Source: Kurthia sibirica (GTDB lineage: Bacteria > Bacillota > Bacilli > Bacillales_A > Planococcaceae). From it: 64,000 bases of DNA. Below are positions 1 to 7,600 of this stretch, piece after piece; the first letter of the stretch is position 1, and each line of letters starts with the position of its first letter. The stretch is from NCBI RefSeq assembly GCF_003143975.1, contig NZ_QFVR01000006.1, positions 62,001 to 126,000 of the forward strand, in the 5' to 3' direction. The position numbers were made by a program, and so were the translations under genes. The notes under the pieces were generated by a model. The model saw only the letters and a program-made list of their open reading frames with translations, did no database searches and was not told where the DNA came from.

Positions 1-422
1 AACATCAAGGTGACAAGCAAATTATTTTTCAAAGAGGTTTTGATTTAGCGGAGAATTTTGCAGAAAAAAATGGAGCGTATTTATATGAAACAGGTGGTTC
101 TGTTGCAACCACTGCTTTTTCATATATAGAAAAATTACAATATGCAGAACTCTATTTATTTGGGCAGGATTTAAGTTTTTCAATGGATGAAACACATGCT
201 AAAACATCCACATCTGGAAAATCGGTACAAGATATTCGGAATTTAGTGGAAGTAGTTGCTAATGATGGTTCTATAGTGAAGTCGACACCAAATTTAGTAG
301 CTTATAAGAGATGGTTTGACGTGGCATGTAAAAATACAACAATGACTGTATTTAACACAGCATATAAAGGTGCACAAATAAATCATGTGATTTTCTTGGA
401 TGTTTTAATGGAAGCTAATTAA
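1..422 (+). CDS. C-terminal part of Maf/DUF115 motility accessory protein (partial)
   Basis: The reading frame is open from the window edge (first full codon at 3), so only the last ~139 residues are visible. They contain a GGSVATTAF stretch and LFGQDLSFS, which I recognise as the signature of the DUF115/MptE-like domain found in Maf proteins. Maf proteins act in the cytoplasm and are thought to transfer nonulosonic acid sugars to flagellin. The gene lies just upstream of flaG-fliD-fliS-fliT, where such a role fits. An internal ATG at 183 is not a likely start because conserved sequence runs through it. The family call rests on motif memory plus context; sugar specificity cannot be read from this fragment. 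Confidence 0.75.
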   Translation, partial: HQGDKQIIFQRGFDLAENFAEKNGAYLYETGGSVATTAFSYIEKLQYAELYLFGQDLSFSMDETHAKTSTSGKSVQDIRNLVEVVANDGSIVKSTPNLVAYKRWFDVACKNTTMTVFNTAYKGAQINHVIFLDVLMEAN

Positions 423-431
423 CAGTGAAAG

Positions 432-459
432 CTATATATTTTTTTAAATACTCCGATAT
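432..459 (+). promoter_or_regulatory. Candidate sigma-D (flagellar) promoter for flaG-fliDST
   Basis: TCCGATAT at 452-459 matches 7 of 8 bases of the sigma-D -10 element GCCGATAT. A weak -35 (TATA, 433-436, consensus TAAA) lies 15 bases upstream, the normal spacing. It sits about 35 bases upstream of the flaG start. In Bacillus, late flagellar genes use sigma-D. Confidence 0.5.
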
Positions 460-493
460 AACTATAAAGTATGGAAGAGTAAGGAGGAATAGT

Positions 494-865
494 ATGAAAA
501 TTTCACCTGTAGATTATACCGACATTATAAAACCGACAGAATCGTCACCGAAAAAAGTGTCACTTAAAGAGCAACCTCAACAAGTCCTAGGTCAAGTGAA
601 TGAGGCTATTTCGGAGATGACCGATGAACGAGGGGAACCAACAACCCAAGCTTATCAAATTGCTGTAAATAAGCTGAATGAATTTATGGATTACAATCAA
701 AAAAATTCGAAATTTATTTTTCATAATGAATTAGAACGCTACTACGTTGAAATAGTAGATGCGACGACGCAAGAAGTTATTAAAGAAATCCCACCAAAAG
801 AGCTGTTGGATGCATATTATAAAATGCAAAAACTAGTTGGGAAAATGTTTGATACAAAAGCGTAA
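494..865 (+). CDS. flaG: Flagellar protein FlaG
   Basis: A 123-residue protein with the FlaG family architecture: a variable charged N-terminus, then a conserved C-terminal half with LNEFMDYNQKNSKFIFH, followed by YYVEIVDATTQEVIKEIPPKELLDAYYKMQKLVG. FlaG is a small protein of unclear mechanism that influences filament length. I chose ATG 494 because AAGGAGG at 481-487 is well placed before it; the frame is open to a GTG at 425 that has no ribosome binding site. It is 21 bases upstream of fliD and is probably the first gene of a flaG-fliD-fliS-fliT transcript, as in B. subtilis (yvyC-fliDST). Confidence 0.88.
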   Translation: MKISPVDYTDIIKPTESSPKKVSLKEQPQQVLGQVNEAISEMTDERGEPTTQAYQIAVNKLNEFMDYNQKNSKFIFHNELERYYVEIVDATTQEVIKEIPPKELLDAYYKMQKLVGKMFDTKA

Positions 866-886
866 ATAGATGGAGGAGGAGTTTTA

Positions 887-2413
887 ATGGCAGCAGTAAA
901 TAATAATTCAAATGCAACATCCAATTTAGCATACTCTTATTTACAATCAAAAAATAAAATAAGTGGTTTAGTTTCCGGTATGGATATTGAATCAATTATG
1001 GAAAAATTGATGAAGGCTGAAAGTGCACAAATGGAAAAACTTCAGCAGCAAAAAGATAAGTTTGAGTGGAAGCGAGATGCATATAGAGAAGTAAATACAT
1101 CGTTATCATCTTTTGAGAAAAAAATGTTTGATGATTTTGGCCTCGCAAAAAATTGGAATGTTCGCAGTGTATCTAATACAGGTGCTGGAAGTGTCAATGC
1201 AACAGCCTCGACAACTGCAACAGGTAATCTAACAATTACTGAAGCAACAAAAGCCAATGCTGCACAAGCTGTTTCTACAGAAAGTCGTTCATATACAGCT
1301 AAGAGTACAGTGGCAGATTTAGGTTTATCTTTAACAGACGGCAAGGGATCCTTATCACTAGGCTCTGTTGGAGCAGATGGTAAATTATCGAATATAGCAA
1401 CAATTGAATATTCTGAAACAGATACACTACAAAGCTTTGCTAATAAAATCAATAGTTCAAAAGCGGGTGTTACGGCACTAGTAGTTGATGGCAAGTTTTC
1501 AATTACAGCGAACAATACAGGACGCGCTTCAGATTCAGCTTCTGATCTTGCAGTGACTGGTGACAATAACGGTATGTTTAGTGCACTTGGTTTTGGTACA
1601 GCTGGCTCTGCAGACTTCGCTTTGGCATCAAATGGTTTAAATGCAACTGCTAAAGTAAATGGTATTGAATTAACGAGTAGCACAAATAAGTTTTCTGTAG
1701 CAGGTTATTCTATAGAGCTAACAAATAATATTGCTGCAGGCTCATCCATTACTATTTCTTCAGAAACAGATAAAACAGCTGTAGTTGATAAAGCTAAAGC
1801 TTTTGTCGATAGCTATAATGAATTGGTTAAATCATTAAATAGCAAAACAAGCGAAAAGAAAAATATTGATTTTAAACCGTTAACAGCGGCTCAAAAAGCA
1901 GAAATGAATGCGGATGAAATTGTCAAATGGGAAGAAAAAGCAAAAGCAGGATTACTAAAAAGTGATTCAGTACTACGTGGCGTTGTTTCCGATTTACGCG
2001 CATCCATTTACTCAACAGATAAAGATAAGGCAACATTGGCGAAGATTGGTATTACAACAACCGCTTCCTACACAGATGGTGGTCAACTAAAAATCGATGA
2101 AAAAAAATTATTAGAAGCACTTGAAAAAGATCCTGACATTTTATCGAAAGTTTTTACCGGTGATAATGGTGTTGTTTCTTCTATGCGTGATACGGCTAAA
2201 GCTGCTGTTGCAACAATCGAAAAAACGGCTGGTAAAGAGTCTATGGATGTTAGTTCATTTTCTTTAGGGAAAAATATTACGACTGTAAATACGAAGATAG
2301 AAGAATGGAAAACGCGTTTAAAGGGTATAGAAGACCGTTATTGGAAACAATTCTCTGCAATGGAAAATGCCATTCAAAAAGCAAATAGTCAATCATCTAT
2401 TTTTTCTCAATAA
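887..2413 (+). CDS. fliD: Flagellar filament cap protein FliD
   Basis: A 508-residue FliD (HAP2), the secreted cap that folds flagellin monomers at the filament tip. The N-terminal motif ISGLVSGMDIESIMEKLM is the FliD_N signature. The middle is Ala/Ser/Thr/Gly-rich, as in the surface-exposed D2-D3 region. The C-terminal third (FVDSYNELVKSLNSKTSE onwards, to WKTRLKGIEDRYWKQFSAME) is the FliD_C helical domain that interacts with FliS and FliT-type chaperones. A strong GGAGGAGG ribosome binding site precedes ATG 887. Length and gene order match the B. subtilis locus. Confidence 0.95.
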   Translation: MAAVNNNSNATSNLAYSYLQSKNKISGLVSGMDIESIMEKLMKAESAQMEKLQQQKDKFEWKRDAYREVNTSLSSFEKKMFDDFGLAKNWNVRSVSNTGAGSVNATASTTATGNLTITEATKANAAQAVSTESRSYTAKSTVADLGLSLTDGKGSLSLGSVGADGKLSNIATIEYSETDTLQSFANKINSSKAGVTALVVDGKFSITANNTGRASDSASDLAVTGDNNGMFSALGFGTAGSADFALASNGLNATAKVNGIELTSSTNKFSVAGYSIELTNNIAAGSSITISSETDKTAVVDKAKAFVDSYNELVKSLNSKTSEKKNIDFKPLTAAQKAEMNADEIVKWEEKAKAGLLKSDSVLRGVVSDLRASIYSTDKDKATLAKIGITTTASYTDGGQLKIDEKKLLEALEKDPDILSKVFTGDNGVVSSMRDTAKAAVATIEKTAGKESMDVSSFSLGKNITTVNTKIEEWKTRLKGIEDRYWKQFSAMENAIQKANSQSSIFSQ

Positions 2414-2441
2414 ATAGTTAAATTTAAAGGAGTTGTTTGGA

Positions 2442-2840
2442 TTGTCAGTACAAAATGCATTTAATGCATACAAACAAAACAGTGTTACTACCGCGTCCCC
2501 TGCTGAACTGACATTAATGCTTTACAACGGATGTATTAAATTCATCCATCAAGCAAAAAAAGCAATAGCAGTTAATAATATAGAAGCTAGAAATACAGCA
2601 ATTCAAAAGTCGCAAGCAATTATTTCAGAATTAATGTCTACCTTGAATATGGATATTGCCATTTCACAAGAAATGATGAAGTTATATGAATATATGAACT
2701 ATCAATTATCACAAGCTAACATGAAAAATTCAACAGTCCTATTAGATGAAGTGGAGGCACTGGTTATTGAATTTCGAGATGCTTGGAAGGAAATTATTCA
2801 AATTAATCGCAAAAAACAATATACAGGAGATTCAGTTTAA
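2442..2840 (+). CDS. fliS: Flagellin export chaperone FliS
   Basis: A 132-residue FliS, the cytoplasmic chaperone that binds the C-terminus of flagellin before export. Conserved features are NAFNAYKQNSVTTASPAELTLMLYNGCIKFI near the N-terminus and the helical bundle that follows. I place the start at TTG 2442: AAAGGAG (2426-2432) directly abuts an upstream in-frame TTG at 2433, which would leave no spacing, whereas 2442 has about nine bases. The stop codon overlaps the next ATG (TAATG), so fliS and fliT are probably translationally coupled. Confidence 0.93.
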   Translation: MSVQNAFNAYKQNSVTTASPAELTLMLYNGCIKFIHQAKKAIAVNNIEARNTAIQKSQAIISELMSTLNMDIAISQEMMKLYEYMNYQLSQANMKNSTVLLDEVEALVIEFRDAWKEIIQINRKKQYTGDSV

Positions 2841-3205
2841 TGGATTTAATCCAACAACTTCTTCTATTATCTGAAAAATTGTATAGTACATTAGAAAAGT
2901 TAGCAGAAGATCATGATAATCAAAGAGAAGAACAAATTGAGCTAGTCAATAAACTTTTAGATGCACGAGGGCAAACCATTGATCAACTTTTGGTTTTATC
3001 GAATCACCCATTAAAAGACCATCAACATGAAAATCGATTACAGCAATTGAATACAGAAATTATTAATCGATTACACAGTTGGAAATCAGAAGTTGTTATT
3101 GATATGAAGCAACTACAAGTATCAATGAAATCAGAAGAACGCTATGTGAATCCTTATAGTGCTCTTCAAAATCGAGATGGCACATATTTTGACGGCAGAA
3201 AATAA
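2840..3205 (+). CDS. fliT: FliT-like flagellar chaperone
   Basis: A 121-residue, strongly helical, charged protein (MDLIQQLLLLSEKLYSTLEKLAED onwards) beginning in the fliS stop codon. Sequence is poorly conserved in this family. The call rests mainly on position directly after fliS, size, and an all-helix composition typical of FliT, which chaperones FliD. ATG 2840 has CAGGAGA about ten bases upstream. It is the last gene of the operon; a strong terminator follows two bases after the stop. Confidence 0.75.
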   Translation: MDLIQQLLLLSEKLYSTLEKLAEDHDNQREEQIELVNKLLDARGQTIDQLLVLSNHPLKDHQHENRLQQLNTEIINRLHSWKSEVVIDMKQLQVSMKSEERYVNPYSALQNRDGTYFDGRK

Positions 3206-3254
3206 AAAACTGTCTTTAAGTCTGGTAATACAGAACTTAAAGGCAGTTTTTTTC
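3204..3254 (+). terminator. Terminator of flagellar operon
   Basis: Inverted repeat pairing the AAACTGTCTTTAAGT arm (about 3208-3222) with ACTTAAAGGCAGTTT, followed by a T-run. It separates fliT from the convergent fliB gene and may serve both strands. Confidence 0.85.
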
Positions 3255-3296
3255 ATTTAAATGATGGTAATGGTCATTCATAGGATGTTTTGGCAG

Positions 3297-4484
3297 TTAT
3301 AGTTTGATAACATTAATTGCTTGGCTAATGATCTCATATTCATTTTTTGAGAGAATTTCTTTTCCGACTTCTACATAGGTTGAATTATGAGTAAAGTTTT
3401 TAATAAATGATTGGAAAATAACAATTATTTCCTCTTCAGATAATGGCTTAGTCGCACAATTACCGAGAATCAATAATCGAAGTAATGTAAACTGAATGGT
3501 CATCTCTGAATAAAAATCCTGCAAATGCTCATTTGTATTTTCAACATATTTTGTAAAAGTTAAATTCACAAGAAAGTTTTCAAAAGCAATTGCAATCATC
3601 TCATTTTTATAGTTTGAATTAAATATATGATTAATTATTTCACCATCTGTACTTTTACTGTCATCAATATATAGGTTTTTTTTCATATTTTGTACACTAG
3701 TTACATAACGTTCGGATAAAATTTTATCCATATTAAAAAAATGTGAAACGAGAGTATTTTGCATTGTATAGTTCGCTGGAATAGCATCAAAGATTGTTTC
3801 ACTACCCGCTAATTGTAGGTTCTTCAAATAATTTTCAGCTAGAAGTGGTGCTTGTTCAAAGCGTTGTTGCACAGGTAATTCGTATAATTTTCGAATATAT
3901 AAGCCAATATACATAAGTCTTGTCTCGATGGTTATGTTTCTTGACTGGAGTGCGGTAATCATGAAGCTACGGTTCGTCCAAAAGTAATCAGCTTTTTGAT
4001 TTGAATGATTTATTTTTCCGAGTATTGGTAAAAGAGCCGGTGCTTCATCTTGAATAAATTCGAGACCATTTTGATCGAGTAAAATGAGTCTTGCTACTTC
4101 AGGACATGACAAATCCAATGTTTTTTCAACGATTGTATTTATTTCTTTTAAATCTCTTGGGTAAACAGAGCAAGTCGTACAGAGCGCTTCGGGACCACTA
4201 TTTGTTTGGATAGAGCATAAACCCTCGGTATCTAGTAATCCACAGACGCCTTCGTCATTTACATGAAACAGACCATAGTCTTCGTCATTAGTTGATTTTC
4301 GATTGCGCTTAAGATTTTTTTGTAAGAGCGGTTTTAATATAGTATTTGTTGTTTTTTTATAGTTTTGATAGCTCTTTTTATCGATGCTGATTTTCCATCC
4401 TGCACAGCATGTATCTTCACAAGCACCACCAATGCATTGGAAATTATCGTATTGTTTAATTTTTAATTCAGGTCGTAGTTGCAT
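3297..4484 (-). CDS. fliB: Flagellin lysine-N-methylase FliB
   Basis: A 395-residue protein with the Cys-rich FliB N-terminus: CIGGACEDTCCAGW at residues 17-30, then further cysteines (VCGLLDTEGLCSIQ, EALCTTCSVYPRDL). These probably bind an iron-sulfur cluster, as in the YkgJ/FliB superfamily. FliB methylates surface lysines of flagellin in Salmonella. Its start, ATG 4484, has GAGGTG on the minus strand. The gene converges on fliT and is divergent from a giant secreted protein. A sigma-D-like -10 immediately upstream suggests co-expression with flagellin, which itself is not in the window. In B. subtilis this position is not occupied by fliB, so its presence between fliT and hpf is a local insertion. 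Confidence 0.88.
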   Translation of the reverse strand: MQLRPELKIKQYDNFQCIGGACEDTCCAGWKISIDKKSYQNYKKTTNTILKPLLQKNLKRNRKSTNDEDYGLFHVNDEGVCGLLDTEGLCSIQTNSGPEALCTTCSVYPRDLKEINTIVEKTLDLSCPEVARLILLDQNGLEFIQDEAPALLPILGKINHSNQKADYFWTNRSFMITALQSRNITIETRLMYIGLYIRKLYELPVQQRFEQAPLLAENYLKNLQLAGSETIFDAIPANYTMQNTLVSHFFNMDKILSERYVTSVQNMKKNLYIDDSKSTDGEIINHIFNSNYKNEMIAIAFENFLVNLTFTKYVENTNEHLQDFYSEMTIQFTLLRLLILGNCATKPLSEEEIIVIFQSFIKNFTHNSTYVEVGKEILSKNEYEIISQAINVIKL

Positions 4485-4504
4485 GAATTTTCACCTCACT
4501 GCTA

Positions 4505-4531
4505 CTATCGGCATATTTGCATGTATTAAAA
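4505..4531 (-). promoter_or_regulatory. Candidate sigma-D promoter for fliB
   Basis: On the minus strand GCCGATAG (4512-4505) matches 7 of 8 bases of the sigma-D -10 box. The -35 region is poor (TTTA or TTTT at 14-15 bp). The implied transcript would begin about 14 bases before the ATG and still include the ribosome binding site. Confidence 0.4.
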
Positions 4532-4605
4532 GGTGGGTGATGAAAATATATTACAATTTTTACAACGCTTGAATAAGCCTAAAGGGCTGTAGCTTTATGA
4601 CGATA

Positions 4606-4631
4606 TAACCAATATATAGATAAATTGGTTA
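4606..4631 (+). repeat. Perfect 8-bp inverted repeat in leader of giant gene
   Basis: TAACCAAT (4606-4613) pairs with ATTGGTTA (4624-4631) across a 10-base loop, ending ten bases before the AAAGGAGG ribosome binding site of the gene at 4657. There is no T-run, so it is not a terminator. It could be an operator or a leader structure. Confidence 0.45.
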
Positions 4632-4656
4632 GATAAATTTAAAGGAGGTCTTTTTC

Positions 4657-7600
4657 ATGAAACGACAGCTAGCAGCGTTGGGCTTAGCGTCTATTTTAAC
4701 AGTACCTACATGGATTGCGGCGGCCCATCCTCTTGAGGCAAGCGCGAAAAAAGTATCGGTATCAAAAAAAGCGAAGGCGGTTACTGCTTCAATTAAAGCA
4801 TTGAATTCGAAAGATGCTCAGTATATAAAGAAAACGGGAACGACAAAAAAAGCCTATGATCGTTTATCAAAAAAAGAGAAAAAAACAATTAAAAACAGTA
4901 AGACATTAGCAAAGCATGTAAAAGCTGTGAAAACCTTAGTGTCGAAGGTCGAACGCTTGAAAAAAGATGTATCAGCGTTATCGGCTAATAACTATAAAAC
5001 GAAAATTGCCCATGTATCTTCTTCATACAAATTGTTGAGCAAGGCAGCCGCAGCAACTGTACCGAAATCTACCGTCAGTAAAATGACGTATTATGACTCA
5101 TTAAACAAGACGAATAAGAGTATGGTCAAACTCGTAAAATCAAGTGCATCCACTGGACTTGTTGCGGTAGTTGATGTATTAAATGTGGCAAATAATGCGT
5201 CTATTTTAGAGTTTTTGACAGCTTATGAAAAATTATCACCAAATCAAAAGTTGTTATTTGGTGGTTCTAAAGAAGCAGTCGACTACTTACTTACTATTAA
5301 GCCATTGGTTAAAACTGCGGCTAACTTTGACGCAAAGTATGAAAAATTGGATCCAACAGCGTCTTCTTATTTGAAGAATAGCTATGAGCTATTAAATCAA
5401 TATAAAGCAGTAGCAGAGATCAGTGAAAAGATTGCGTATAAGGATCAAAATGTTGAGAAAACAGTGGATAAAAAAGTAGCTCAATTTACAAAAAATGCAG
5501 TGAAAATTAGTGCATTAGAAAATTTATTACAAGATGAAATTGGTTTGAAAACTCGTTTTGAAGATGCGACAAATGCTCTACCTGGTATAACGACTCAATT
5601 TGAAAATGTTGAAAAAGCAGTTACAGCGTATAAAGCAGCTAACTTAACGACGTATAACGGTAAAAAATTAAAAGGCAAGGCAATCGATATTGCTGATAAA
5701 AAAATTATTGCAGAATATAAAAAATATGAAAATATTCCAACCGTCGTAACAACGATGAACGGTATGGAAGACTATGCTACTGGACTAAACTTATCGACAG
5801 AACGTAAAAAGATGTTAGAAGACGCGGGTTTTGCACCAGATGAAATCGCTTCTATTGCTAGGCAAGGGCATATTCCACTACCAAAAAATATTAATGCGCT
5901 AGACGAGGCGATTAAAAATTATATGAAGCTTGCTGGCGAACAACGTACAATTGTTGATGCAAAAATACCTGCTAAAAAAGATTATATTAATGATGCAGTA
6001 GCGATTAAAGCAGGAATTAGCCTCAATAAAAAATATGAAGATGCTTTAAAGAAAAACGATTTAGGAGAGGTTTTAAAACAGTTTGAAGCTTATAAAAAAG
6101 CAGCTAAAAATGATGAGCGTCTACTACGCTATGTTGCAGATGCCAACGATTTGGCAGTAGCACCTACGACGTATGCAGAGGCAAAATCAAAAGTTGCAAA
6201 GTTTGAAGCACTCATCAATGGCACGAAAACAATGGGGGATATTCATGCCAATTTAGCAGCCTATAAATCCATCATTAAAGATAAACCCAGCGGTTTGTCA
6301 ATGATTGATCAAACAGTATTGAAATCATATAATACGATGCTAGGTGTATTGGAAATCGAAAAATTGATGCCAAAAGTACTTGCATCAAGTAACTATACAA
6401 AAGCTAAATTAATAGTTATTCAAGATATTATTAAATTGTACAAAAAGTTAGACGCACCAAGTAAAGTGATTGTAGATAACATGTATCCAGGTGTTAGTGA
6501 TTTCGTCTTGCATGAAAAAGAGATTAAAGAGGCAATGGCGGTTAATCAGAAATATTCCGAATTGAAGCCTTCTAAAAAGACATATATGAAAGATGCACAA
6601 ACTGTGTATTTTATGTATATCGATGCGAATGAAACAGTACAACAATATATTTTAAATACGGATAAAATAATTAAATTAGCGGAAGTAATCAAAAGTTCAA
6701 AAGGAATTGTTGATGGCTTTGCCAGTCGTGTCTATAGTGTCTATCAGGAAGTTTACTCGAATACACCAATTGACGAACGAACGGTCAGTGAGATAAAAAG
6801 TGTCATTAATACCTACGAACTATCCATTAAACCTTATCCGAAAAATAGCTCTTTATTGGAGCCAGAAACATTAAAAAATTACAAAAAATTAACGCCGATT
6901 GTGGATGTATATAATGCTATATTTATGTTGAAATCACCTATTTCAACGGAAATCGAGCGCGATAATATTCTCGCTGCAATCAAGGCATATAATAAGTTGG
7001 ATGCTTTTGGAAAATACGTCATTAAAAATGAAAGTAAATTACAAGTGAAGTTGCCGATCCTAGGTGATGAAACTCAAATTAATGAAGCAAAGAAAATTGA
7101 TGCGGCCTATAAAGCCTTAAAAGTCGGCGAGAAAAATTATGAATTTAAGCTGTACAATGTTTTTAAAATATATGACCAAGCAACGACTGATATTAAAAAA
7201 TATGTAGTCAATAAAAAAGTACTTGAAGAATCAAATATACGCTACGGAGATAGTGTAAATGCGGCTTTAGCTTTTGAGTTGGCAGTGAATGCTATCAATC
7301 GTAGAAGTGCGATTAAAGATGTCCATATATTGAAAAATAAATATACAGATTTAAAAATAAAAAAACCTGTAGCACTGCAATTTATTCCTGCAGAAACGAT
7401 GAAAAAATACAATTCATATTTAGAGTTAATCTTCTTACAAAATGTTGCACAACTCGTGTACGATCAACGTCTTATTAATGGGATTTGGGTGAAGTATGAT
7501 GCGTGGTTCTTTTCATATAGCCAAACGCAGGATCATCGAAATGACGTCATCAATATGCGCAAAGCATTGTTACTATTTAAAAATTTCAATGAAATTCAAA

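Noticed and set aside
1042-1683. 213-residue minus-strand frame inside fliD
   Set aside because: Shadow of the Ala/Ser/Thr-rich fliD frame; no ribosome binding site and repetitive composition.
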